Assembly (NCBI GenBank): GCA_019279435.1
Contig: JAAALK010000080.1
Span: forward strand, 28,612,778 to 28,676,777
Source: Zizania palustris
Taxonomy: Eukaryota; Streptophyta; Magnoliopsida; Poales; Poaceae
Direction of reading: 5' to 3'
Length of the DNA stretch: 64,000 nt
Part shown: positions 45,143 to 55,545 of the stretch, in pieces
Position numbering within the stretch: the stretch's first letter is position 1
Layout of the letters: the number at the start of each line of letters is the position of its first letter
The notes under the pieces: model-generated
The model's input: the letters and a program-made list of their open reading frames with translations, nothing else
The model's database searches: none
What the model was told of the DNA's origin: nothing
Position numbers and translations under genes: made by a program

Positions 45143-46528
45143 CTAATCCTGGGAAAGAGGCTGAGAATCATCAAGGCGACGACGACGGCGCTGGTACTGA
45201 AGAGGGTAACCTGCTGAGGAAGATGAATCTAGCCGATCAACTCGAGAAGAAAGAGTGTCAATCCTGGAGTTGATACGCTCTTGACCTCCTTGAAGGTTCT
45301 GCAGATGGGATGAGATAGCTTCTTGTCCTAGAGCCATTTGATCCATTCTTGCATTTAACTGAAGAAAGCCAGCTGTCACTTGTTGAAGAACTGGATCAAA
45401 GAACTAGGTGGCATCCATACCAAAATAAACACCAGATCCAGAGCTCTGAGAAGGAGCAAAAGAGCTGCTAGGAATGTCCTGAGGATGAACCTGTCCTGTT
45501 CCCATATCAGCTGGATCGACGGCTGGAGCCAAAGGAGTAGCCGAGAAGCGAGGCCTGTACTGAGAGTGGGTGATATCAAGGCGCTCATTCACATTTCCTA
45601 CTTTGCTCAAAATTAATCTCATGATAAACGGAGCATAGTAGACTCCAAGCGTGAGGCTTCCTTTTGAGAGTGCCATCTCATATAGCATCAAATGGATGAC
45701 ATCAAACCTCTTTCCAGTCATCACTGCATCTAGAAGAGTCCAAGCAACACCTCGAATAGCATCATTGTTGCCTAGACGCGGTAAAATGGAGTGCCGCAGA
45801 ATGCGATGTGCCACACTATGAAGAGTCTTCATTCCAGTAACCCCTCCAATCTTGTGAGCAGCAGATGGGATGTAGAATTGAGCCATCTCTTCTTCTGACA
45901 AAGGATTGTGAGTGAATTCATCATGCAGTCTGAGGCCAGAAGAGAACCTTATGTCCCAAGCACTCTGAATTTCTTGCTTTGTAGCAATGCAAAAGATATC
46001 TCCAGTCATCCATGTAAGAGAATCACAAGTGGCAGGTATGAATACTGTGGCATAGAACTGACGGATAACATCCCAATTGAAATCTTGCTTCAGACTCACT
46101 ATTTTGTTTATACCAACAGTTCCAAATATGTTTCTGAGAGCTGCAACCTCTCCACTTAGATCCCTCCAAGAAATCCACTTATGCGGAGCCAAAGAACGGT
46201 TCTCATATGCAATGTTGAATACCTCTTTCTGAAATTTTGTATGAAACCACTGATCTGATGTATCTCTTGGTCTGAGAAATTGATTGTGGTGGCGCAGACG
46301 AGCAAAGTTCTCTTGATTCCGGACATCTACCTTGAACTCCAAGGATGCAAAAGGATCTTCACTAGCTGCTGGAGGCTGAGGTGCCAATTCTTCTTCATTC
46401 TCAGAGTTGTCATCCTCATAGGCAAAGTCCTCGTCACTGTCATCTTGAAAGTGTCGGGATGATTGGCCACGGTCCTCGACAAACTTTGAGCGACGCTCAT
46501 TTCCTTGAGAACGGTCGGCGCGAGGCAT
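45143..46528 (-). CDS. Copia 2 additional ORF downstream of pol (env-like position), with in-frame TAG
   Basis: A 374-codon ORF (46528-45404) starts MPRADRSQGNERRSKFVED and stops at TAG (45404-45406). The same frame stays open to 45143, adding about 87 codons. Features: an acidic N-terminal region (SDEDFAYEDDNSENEEE), a conserved middle (WFHTKFQKEVFNIAYENRSL, APHKWISWRDLSGE, LKQDFNWDVIRQFYATVF) and a heptad-like C-terminus (GGQERINSRIDTLSSRVDRL). A third ORF here is known in the Sirevirus lineage and often called env-like. The middle also resembles grass 'putative plant transposon protein' annotations. I see no convincing signal peptide or membrane segment, so a glycoprotein role is not supported. 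Function unknown. Confidence 0.75.
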
Positions 46529-47741
46529 GACTGAATCAAAGATTTAACCCAGATAAGATAAAAGATATGATTTGAGACAATCTATGAATTTGTTAGAGGG
46601 TAAAAGCATCAATGAGTAATGATGTGCAAAAAAGAGGGGCAGGCATTGGGAGGCCGGTCTGACCGAGGTAATAGGGCCGGTCTGACCGCCAGTACATGGT
46701 CGGTTGGACCGCCCATTGCCCATCGGTCTAACCGGCCTAGCAATCCGGGCACAAATCCCCTTTTGCACAAAACTTTTCCATAATCAAAATTTTGCCATAT
46801 CAAATTGCATAGAGGCATGGGAAATAGTATCACAAGGCTAACAATTGAGTTTAAAGAGGATTTAGCCTTGGCAAGTTGACATGCAAGCCCATGAACAAGA
46901 ACCCTAACCCTAGCCTCCAAAAGGATGAAAACAATGGATTTGATCGGAGGAAGTTCTTACCGGCAAGGGAAAATGAACCCGAGGTCGGACCGGAGAAGAT
47001 CCACCGGTTGGACCGGCAAGAAGATCGATGAAACGAGATTTTTAGGGTTGGGGGCAAGAGTGGAGGAGAGGAACTCGGTTTGAGAGGAGAGGAAATAATA
47101 GAGGGGAGAGAAAACTGAATAGAGAGGGGAGTTATAACCTTGCCCGAGCCCCGGTCTGACCGGCCATGTAGGCCCGGTTGGACCGACTCAGCAAGGGCGG
47201 TCGGACCGGCCATGTAGGCCCGGTCAGACCGACACCACTACAGCTCAGCAATTAAATTACAAAGCACAAAGAGGAGCATAAGTGAGAAATATAGCAAAAT
47301 AGTTTTGAAAAATTTCAAACTTTGCAGAAACCTAGTATAACTCCCAAGGTTTATAAAACATCAAGTTTTCAAATTTTTAAGTTCAAAAAAAAAACCGTTT
47401 GCAGCCAAAGTTTTCAACACGTCCGAACTCTTGTCCGAACTCTTGTCTGAACTTTAATTCTTTGAATATCTTTTGATAGGATGGATAAAGTTAAAACATT
47501 TGAATACGAAAAATGATCATATGATCCATATCTACAAGTTTTGTTTTGGACAAAAGTTCAAAATATGTCTTGAAATAAAATCATGGGAAAAATCCGTTTT
47601 TAACCTTATACTCCCCCTTAATGTATAGCCTAAGAAACACATATAAGAGTTCATGAACTTCAAATATTGCATTGCGAGCATAAAAGCATACATATAAGTC
47701 ACAAGGATAGAAAATTCTAAATCTCACACATATGCATGATT
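46529..47741 (-). other. Spacer between pol and ORF3 of Copia 2, with further GGTCNGACC motifs
   Basis: No ORF supported. About ten intact or single-change GGTCNGACC copies lie at 46652-46740 and 46980-47232, the same motif as in the LTR. Confidence 0.7.
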
Positions 47742-50700
47742 TCAAGCCACATTTGAGAAGTCTATTATATTCAATTCATTCCTAAGCTTACAAAAGCGGG
47801 ATTCATCAAGTGGTTTGGTAAAGATATCTGCTAATTGATCTTCGGTTCTTATGTGGCTAATGACAATGTCACCTTTGCCAACATGATCTCTTAGAAAGTG
47901 GTGGCGAATATCAATATGTTTGGTTTCTAGAGTGTTGGACTGGATTGTTGGCAATTTTGACGGCGCTATCATTGTCACAAAGAAGAGGGACATTTGAGAA
48001 TTCTATTCCATAATCAAGCAAGGTTTGCCTCATCCAAAGTAATTGAGCACAGCAACTACCCGCAGAGACATATTCTGCCTCAGCGGTGGAAAGGGCAACT
48101 GAGTTTTGTTTCTTAGAGGCCAAGAAACAAGAGACCTCCCAAGGAATTGACACCCTCCAGAAGTGCTTTTACGATCAACTTTGCAACCGGCATAATCCGA
48201 ATCGGAATAGCCAATTAGCTCAAATTTAGCACCTTTGGGGTACCACAAGCCTATATGGATGGAATGTTTTAAATATCTTAGAATTCTCTTGACCGCCATC
48301 AAATGACAATCTTTTGGTGCGGCTTGAAATCTAGCACACATGCAAACACTAAACATGATATCGGGCCTAGATGCGGTAAGATAGAGCAAACTACCAATCA
48401 TGGATCTATATAATTTTTGATCTACCGGTTTACCTCCCTCATTTAGGTCGAGATGCCCGTTGGTCGCCATAGGGGTCTTGATAGGCTTTGCTTCCATCAA
48501 TCCGAACCTTTTGAGAAGATCATGAATATACTTCGTTTGGCTCACAAAGGTTCCATTTTTGAGTTGCTTGACTTGAAGTCCAAGGAAGAAACTCGGTTCT
48601 CCTATCATGGACATCTCAAATTCCCTAGACATCATATCACCAAAAACTTTGCACAATTCTTCATTAGTAGAACCGAATATAATATCATCGACATAAATTT
48701 GACAGACAAAGAAATCATCATTAATTATTTTTGTAAACAAGGTAGTATCGACTTTACCAATTTTAAAACCTTTTGAGAGGAGAAAATCTCTCAATCTTTC
48801 ATACCAAGCTCTAGGAGCTTGTTTTAGACCATAGAGAGCTTTTGAGAGTTTATAAACATGATTAGGATTTTTAGGATTCTCAAAGCCGGGTGGTTGTTCA
48901 ACAAAAACTAGTTCGGCTATTTCGCCATTCAAGAAAGCACTTTTCACATCCATTTGATATAACTTAATATCAAAACATGAAGCAAAAGCAAGTAAGATGC
49001 GAATAGCTTCTAGTCTAGCAACGGGAGCAAAGGTTTCACCAAAATCCAAACCTTCGACTTGAGTGAATCCTTGTGCTACCAATCTTGCCTTGTTTCTCAC
49101 GACCAACCCGTTTTCATCTTGCTTGTTCCTAAAAACCCACTTTGTTCCAATTACGTTGTGCTCCTTGGGTCTCTCCACCAATGTCCAAACTTTGTTTCTT
49201 TCAAAGTTGTTGAGCTCCTCATGCATAGCATTTACCCAATCCGGGTCATTTAGAGCTTCATCTACATGGTTAGGCTCAATAGAAGAAACAAACGAGTAAT
49301 GTTCACAAATAGAAGCAACACGAGATATAGTTTGAACACCCTTACTAATGTCACCCAAGACTTGATCAATTGGGTGATCTTTTGCGGTGGCATTGTGAAC
49401 TTTGGATGGAATAGTAGAGGATTGATCTTTGGCTTCATCTTCATCAAGTTGAGTCAAATTTTGCGTAGCGGAAGTAGAAGCTTCAACTTGAGTGAAGGAT
49501 GGAAGTTCATCATCTTCTTTAGGCTTGATGTCACCAATTGACATTTTCTTCATTGCCCTTATCAAGCCTTCATCACCTACATCATCCAAATTCTCGTGCC
49601 CCTCTTGGGAACCATTAGTTTCATCAAATTGAACATCCGAGGTTTCTTCAACAATACCTTTGTTCTTGTTATACACTCGGTATGCCTTGCTATTTGATGC
49701 ATATCCAAGAAGAAATCCTTCATCACAACGACTTTCAAACTTGGTTAGTCTAACACCTTTTCTATAAATATAGCATTTGCAACCAAAAACACGAAAGTAA
49801 GCAATGTTGGGTTTTCGTCCAATTAGAGTTCATATGGAGTCTTTTTCAAAAGACGATGCAAATAAAGACGATTAGAAGCATGGCAAGAAGTGTTTATAGC
49901 TTCCGCCCAAAAAGAGTCGGAGACACTATACTCATCAAGCATAGTTCTAGCCATCTCAATAAGGGTCCTATTCTTTCTTTCCACAACACCATTTTGTTGT
50001 GGTGAATAGGTGGCGGAAAGCTCATGTTTAATGCCGAGATCATCACAATAATCCTCAATATTTGTATTTTTAAACTCGGATCCATTGTCACTCCTTACTT
50101 TTACAATAGAAAAGTTGAATTCGTTTTGAGCTCGTTTTGCAAACTTTTTGAAAATCTCGGAGGTCTTAGCTTTGTCATGTAAAAAGAAGACCCAAGTAAA
50201 TCTTGAGAAATCATCCACAATAACAAGACAAAAACTATTTTCACCGATGCTTTTGTAAGTTGTTGGTCCAAATAAATCAATATGCAAAAGCTCCAAAGGT
50301 CTAGAAGTGGACATGATGCTTTTGCTAGGATGAGAGCAAGCAACTTGCCTCCCCGCTTGACAAGCACTACAAAGTTTATCTTTTTCAAATTTTATATCTT
50401 TCAACCCACAACCAAATCTCTTTTTGCAAGTTTGTTTAGTTGATTCATTCCCACATGAGCAAGCCTTCTATGCCAAAGCCAACCCAATGAAGTTTTTGCA
50501 ACCAAACAAGTTTTCAAATTAGCTTCATTTGAAGAGAGATCCACCAAATAGAGATTTCCAAAACGAAAACCTTTGAAAACTAAGGAGTTATCATGGATAC
50601 TTGTTACAAATACTTCTTGAGGATTAAATGTGCATGAAAGGCCAAAATCACATAGTTGAGCAATGGATAATAAGTTGAAATTCAATGACTCAACTAGTGA

Positions 50701-50911
50701 AACATTTGAAATGGAGAAATCATTTGAGATAGCAATTTTACCTAGACCTATACCTTTCCTTTACTATTATCACCGAAGGTCACTCTTTCTTGATCTTTGG
50801 CACCAACTTCAAATGATGTGAACATTTTTCTATCACCGGTCATATGTTGAGTGCACCCACTATCAAGCACCCAATGTGATCCTCCGGTGTGGTAGTTTAC
50901 CTACAAAAAGA
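47742..50911 (-). pseudogene. Copia 2 pol: protease, integrase, RT, RNase H (several frame breaks)
   Basis: Read on the minus strand. Protease active site WVLDSGCTQHMTG at about 50870. Pre-integrase (LWHRRLAHVGMNQLNKL, 50685-50401) leads into integrase (50404-49823) with HIDLFGP, VRSDNGSEFKN and SPQQNGVVERKNRT. RT is in the longest open part (49676-48030): WVFRNKQDENG, DVKSAFLNGEI, LYGLKQAPRAWY and the catalytic YVDDIIFGS. RNase H has SDSDYAGCKVDRKSTSG and LSTAEAEYVSAGSCC, ending about 47742. Stops or shifts occur near 50740, 50400, 49820-49680 and 48150, so this copy cannot make an intact polyprotein. Order (integrase before RT) is Copia. Confidence 0.92.
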
Positions 50912-52957
50912 TCAAGCCCTTTTAGGTACCCAAATCTTTTTGGGTCCTTGTAGGTTAGTTATCAAGGCCTTTGGCACCCAAATAGATTTCTTCTTTTCTC
51001 CTAGAATAGGAGTGCCCAAAAACTTAGCATAAATAGAGCCATCATTAGCTCTCTTAAGCATGTAATGAGAATCAAATACATCATTTTTAGGAATATTGTT
51101 TATGTTGCATTCACCAATTATGTGACCAACTTTTCTACATTTATTACAAAATTTTCCATTACTCTTAACAAACCTTGGGGCTTGGTAGGAATGCTTTTTG
51201 CCCTTTTTGGAAACAAAACCAAGTCCCTCCTTGTTGAAAGAGCATCTTTGTTGGCTTAAAATTTCATCAAGAGTATTTTTACCTTTGAAGCATCTTTCCA
51301 AACTCTTACTTAGTTTGGCAACTTGCTCCTTGAGCTCATGATTTTCAACAATTAACAATGAATTTGATGAAGATGATATATTTGTTGAACATGAAGCAAT
51401 ATCACGAGTGGATGAGCATGGCATAGCAAGTAAGTCATCACATGAGGTTGATATGCTAGTCTTAGTAGGAATGCAATTTTCAACATTTAGACATGCATTA
51501 TCAAAAATATCACATGTGACGCCTATATCTACTTTTGGCCCAATGAGTGTAGAGGCAATGAGTGCTTCATGAGCTTCCTCAAGCTTCTCATGAGAGACCA
51601 AAAGCATCATATGAGAAGTTTTCAACTCCTCATGTTTAGCCGTTAAGGACTCATGATCTTTCTTGAGAGCCTTAAATTTGACTCTCTCTTTGCCACTTAA
51701 CTCATTTAGCTCCTCAAGCATTTGTGCAAGATCATCATAAGATAATTCATCATCACTATCATTTTGTTCACTAACACAAGTAGATGTTACCTTAGTACTT
51801 CCTTTTGCCATGAGACAAAAAGGAGAGTATAGTGATGAAGCTTCCGTAATTGCGATTCCCGCCATGTTCTTCTTTCTTGAGTTTGACTCACCACCGGAGT
51901 CGGAGCTTGAAGAAGAATCGGAGCTATCTTCATTTGAATCCCATTCTCCCAAAAATGCCTCATTTCTACCCTTTTTCTTGTTCAACTTTTTGAAGAGCTT
52001 TTTCTTCCCATTCTTTTCTTTGATCTTCTTTTGAGATTTATCATCTTCACTTTCTTGTTTGTTCGGACATCTTGAGGCAAAATGACCCTTCTCATTACAC
52101 TCAAAACATCTTACATTCTTGAGGTTCCTTTTGGTTGACTTCTTGTCACCATTGTTCTTGAAAGAGCTTGAAGAACTTCCTCTCTTTTTCATAAACCGGT
52201 TGAACTTTCTCACAAAGAGGGCCATTTCTTCATCCTCGGTATCACCATCACAAGAGGTGTCTTCTTCTTCTTCACATTTCTTTTCAACCTTGGCCTTCAA
52301 GGCAATATTCTTCTTCTTGGATGAGGAGTGATCTTCGGCGCTTCCTTCAACTCTCTTGTTCTTGTAAATCTCATTTGTGTTGATAGTTCCCAAAAGTGTT
52401 GTGGGTGTCAAACTTGACATATCCGAGTTGATGAGGAAAGTCACCAATGTGTCATATTTCTCGGGCAAAGCTCTCAACATCTTTTGAGCAACTTCCAACT
52501 CCGTGTACTTCACTCCAACACCTTTGAGATCATTGACAATCACATTAAGTCTTGCATACATCTCATTGACACTTTCATTTGGCAACATGGTGAATGTTTC
52601 ATAGTTGATCTTTAAGTAGTGCGACTTGGCATTCTTCACACTTGTTGTTCCATCATGTATATCTTGAAGAGTGGTCCAAATGGCGTGTGCCGTTGAAATA
52701 TTGCTTATCCTATTGAATTCTTCGGCACACAAACAATTGAACAAAGCATTTGTAGCTTGAGCATCAAGTTGCATATCTTTCTTGTTTTGATAGGTTAGAT
52801 TCATCTTGTCTTCAACTTCAAAACCTAACTCAACAATACGCCAAATTTCAAAGCTCATGGCTTTGAGGTGAGCAGCCATACGAACTTTCCAAATGGAATA
52901 ATTAGTGTCATCAAAGTAAGGACCTTTGCCTATGTTGTGAACCACCTCGTCGGACAT
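50912..52957 (-). CDS. Copia 2 Gag polyprotein (681 aa)
   Basis: One open frame from MSDEVVHNIGKGPYFDDTNY. The N-terminal half has DUF4219/UBN2-like Gag signatures (YSIWKVRMAAHLKAM, AHAIWTTLQDIHDGT, LPNESVNEMYARLN). A first CCHC knuckle, CFECNEKGHFASRC, lies near residue 285. A basic/acidic region and a coiled-coil-like stretch (ELNELSGKERVKFKALKKDH) follow, then a second knuckle, CNKCRKVGHIIGEC, near residue 615. Two knuckles and a long C-terminal extension fit Sirevirus Gag. It forms the particle shell and binds element RNA. No break is visible, unlike in pol. Confidence 0.93.
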   Translation of the reverse strand: MSDEVVHNIGKGPYFDDTNYSIWKVRMAAHLKAMSFEIWRIVELGFEVEDKMNLTYQNKKDMQLDAQATNALFNCLCAEEFNRISNISTAHAIWTTLQDIHDGTTSVKNAKSHYLKINYETFTMLPNESVNEMYARLNVIVNDLKGVGVKYTELEVAQKMLRALPEKYDTLVTFLINSDMSSLTPTTLLGTINTNEIYKNKRVEGSAEDHSSSKKKNIALKAKVEKKCEEEEDTSCDGDTEDEEMALFVRKFNRFMKKRGSSSSSFKNNGDKKSTKRNLKNVRCFECNEKGHFASRCPNKQESEDDKSQKKIKEKNGKKKLFKKLNKKKGRNEAFLGEWDSNEDSSDSSSSSDSGGESNSRKKNMAGIAITEASSLYSPFCLMAKGSTKVTSTCVSEQNDSDDELSYDDLAQMLEELNELSGKERVKFKALKKDHESLTAKHEELKTSHMMLLVSHEKLEEAHEALIASTLIGPKVDIGVTCDIFDNACLNVENCIPTKTSISTSCDDLLAMPCSSTRDIASCSTNISSSSNSLLIVENHELKEQVAKLSKSLERCFKGKNTLDEILSQQRCSFNKEGLGFVSKKGKKHSYQAPRFVKSNGKFCNKCRKVGHIIGECNINNIPKNDVFDSHYMLKRANDGSIYAKFLGTPILGEKKKSIWVPKALITNLQGPKKIWVPKRA

Positions 52958-53009
52958 CTTCTCTCTAGGCGGTAAAGCCTAACTTGAGAGACCAAGCTCT
53001 GATACCACT

Positions 53010-54442
53010 TGTAGGATCGATGTACCGACTAGAGGGGGGTGAATAGGCGGTTTTTAAAACTAATTCGATTTCAGTTAAACAATGATCAAGGTCCTAAGAC
53101 AATGGTAGCAAACCGCTAGATCAGGTATATTACTCTAGAAAAGTAAGCTTGCACAAATAAACTTGCTCGAAGATAAAGGGACAAGAGACAACCGAATTTT
53201 ATCCCGAGGTTCGGAAATTTGCCAATTTCCTACGTTCTCGTTGAGGCGAGTTTCACTTGACCGCTCTCTTCACCAAGCCTCGGATTTCTCAAAGAGAAAT
53301 TAGCTTGAAGATGAGCCGGCACCGGAAGTGCAACTCTCGGGCCTCGATCACTAGTGGTAGCTCTTCTCCACTCCGGATAGGCGAGCTCCAACCTTCACAA
53401 CCTCCCGGGTCTCCTCCACAACCTTCTAGGAGAGATCACCGGTTTCTTCTCCAAGCCGTCTAGGAGATGGCAATCTCCAAGAGTAACAAGCTGCAATCAA
53501 AGCTAGGAGAAGAGGATCAAGTGCCAAAATGCCAATGCAATGCAATTCACTCAATCACTTGATCACCCCTTTTTCTTCCCAACCTCACTAGTGCTCAAAT
53601 TAGTGCTCAATGGTGGGAGAGACTCTCTTGTGCTCAAGAATGCTTAAATGAATGCCAAAAGTATAGCAAAGGAGCTGTAGCCAGGGTTTATATAGCCACA
53701 CACCCAGAAACTAGCCGTTACACAAGTTAGGTGGCTCTCTGCGCATTGTCGATCTGACCGCCCATCTTGGGCCAGTCTGACCGACCTCAACTGCAACGGC
53801 TAGAAAACTAGCCGTTTACTGATGTGACAGGACGCCTCGGTCTGACCGGCCATGCTGGCCCGGTCAGACCGGCCCTACCCGGTCTGACCGGCCATCGGCT
53901 CGGTCGGACCGATAGTGCTCCCGTCGGCTCTGTAAACCAGCAATTTTCCAACGCGCGCAACCCGGTCGGACCGGCCCCCTGGCCGGTCGGACCGCCCAAC
54001 TCCAGCCGGTCTGACCGGACCCACATGGTCGGTCAGACCGCCAGGGTCAGACAACTCCAACAAAACGCTGCAATATGTTTTTCAAGGAATTTGCCAAAAT
54101 AGCAACTTTTGCAACAATCACACATGATCAAAAGATACTATATGCAATGCAAATTGGCACTTGAAAATCAACTCATAACCAAGATGCAACCCCTCTTTAT
54201 AGTACGGCAAAAAAACAGAATTTAAACCTATCCTAATTGATCGCTCCAAACACCTCGATCAATTTCTAGATTCCTTCAAACCTTTTGCCGTAGCCTTTAA
54301 ACGTCCAGATCTTCGGGTTTTCCATCTTGTGCTCCATTTGCGCGGGACCTACTCATTTCCTTCACACTTAAGAAAAAATATTAGTCCACAAAACACATGT
54401 TTATCATTAATTACCAAAACTCACATAGGGCCTAGATCTTCA
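53010..54442 (-). repeat. 5' LTR of Copia 2
   Basis: 1433 bp, more than 99% like 43300-44730 by side-by-side reading. The GGTCNGACC array lies at about 53750-54045. The PBS lies just left (52998-53009 read in reverse). Confidence 0.93.
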
Positions 54443-54447
54443 GGAGG

Positions 54448-54620
54448 CGGCCGACAGGAGGAGGGGGTCACCAGGGAGAGGAGTCGGGGGAGAGAGGTGC
54501 AATGGAGAGGGGGTTAGGGGAGAGAGGTGTGGGGGAGAGGGGGTCGGGGAAGAGAGGTGTGGGGGAGAGGGGGTCGGGGAAGAGAGGTGTGGGCCTGCGG
54601 GGGAGATGGTCTTAGGGGGC
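54448..54620. repeat. GC-rich 30-bp-type minisatellite in the PIF right arm
   Basis: GGGGGAGAGGGGGTCGGGG...AGAGAGGTGTG units repeat about four times; related GGGGTCGCCGGGGAGAG sequence lies left of Copia 2 (43165-43299), showing the two parts were continuous before insertion. Confidence 0.7.
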
Positions 54621-54786
54621 ATGGGGCATGAATTGGTAGGAATCGAGGGGTATACACAGATTCCAAATAACACTACGGAAATTTACAGATTTTTTGGAAT
54701 CAATTCTCATTTGGAACCCCTTTGATTTAGATTCTAGATTTTTGGACTTGAATCACTTTCTAGAATCAGAACCAAAGGGACTCTTA

Positions 54787-55189
54787 ATGATCCAATAAAA
54801 AAACTTAAATTAAGATTGTATTTTAACTCTAGCGCACCTCTAACTTTTTTGGATTTGAAGGCTTTAAAGAAGAATAAAATTCATATAATTCAGTTAACAC
54901 ATTGTGATTTGCCCGTACAATGGATTCATACAACAATAGGAATCAAATATAACAAACAAATTAGCCCTAGTCCTATTAGATTCAGAGCATGATTATCATT
55001 TCAACTACAATATAACAAGGGAAAAAGTCTACATAAACCTCTCAACTATTGAACTCTATATACTTAAAACTCTCAACCATAAAACCAACTATTATGTTTC
55101 ATCAAGTATTAAAAATCATTTAAATAACGATTTTAGAAGTAGTTTTGATGACATATCTCACCACACACTCTGAGGGAGAATGGAGGTGA
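54787..55189. other. AT-rich intergenic DNA
   Basis: No gene or repeat recognised. Confidence 0.4.
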
Positions 55190-55545
55190 GGCGTGGTCAC
55201 ACATCACAGCCACATGGCCCACGCACACTGCTATGCATGTGCTTTCTCTCGCGTGTTCGGGTGGAACTAGGCATAGCCGTATAGAGAGAGTATGCATTGA
55301 TTGCGTGTTGACATATCACAACCACATGGCCCACGCATGATGTGCACGGTTGTGCCCATGCTTTCTCTCTCGTGTTTTGGTAGAACTAGGCATAGGTTCG
55401 TAGAAAGAGTGTGTGTGCGGTGATTGCGTGGTGACATGTCATAGCCATGTGGCCCACACATACATCTGTGTCAGTGCTTTCTCTCTCACGTGTTCCGATG
55501 AAACTAGGCATAGCCACATAGAGAGCGTGGAGTGATTGATAGGTT
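55190..55545. repeat. Tandem repeat, unit about 115-120 bp, three copies
   Basis: Each unit contains CA(C/T)A(A/G)CCA(C/T)(A/G)TGGCCCAC, a GTGCTTTCTCTC-like run and GAA(C/A)TAGGCATAG. Starts near 55197, 55311 and 55431. Non-coding. Confidence 0.75.

Larger units (their letters stand above)
43300..54442 (-). mobile_element. Copia element 2, Sirevirus-like, nearly complete
   Basis: 11143 bp, flanked by GGAGG (43295-43299 and 54443-54447). LTRs 43300-44730 (3') and 53010-54442 (5'), starting TGAAGATCTAGG and ending CGATCCTACA on the minus strand. PBS GTGGTATCAGAGC adjoins the 5' LTR; a polypurine tract AAAGGGGGAGAT adjoins the 3' LTR. Minus-strand order: gag (52957-50912), protease, integrase, RT, RNase H (50911-47742), then an additional ORF (46528-45143) before the 3' LTR. 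I see at least six substitutions and two single-base indels between the LTRs, so insertion was recent. pol has several frame breaks. It lies in the GC-rich right part of the PIF element. Confidence 0.93.
30542..54783. mobile_element. PIF/Harbinger transposon expanded by two nested Copia elements
   Basis: Proposed outer bounds: left end AGGTGTGTTTGGTTC at 30542 and right end, reversed, GAGTCCCTTTGGTTC at 54783 (10 of 15 matches), each next to TTA (30539-30541, 54784-54786), the PIF/Harbinger target. Inside are remnants of both standard proteins, a DDE transposase (30950-32084 plus 40473-40550) and a Myb/SANT-like ORF1 (41934-42894), both on the minus strand. Removing the Copia insertions (32085-40467 and 43300-54442) and their duplicated targets leaves about 4.7 kb. 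The inner content is firm; the outer ends are short matches and less sure. Confidence 0.6.
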
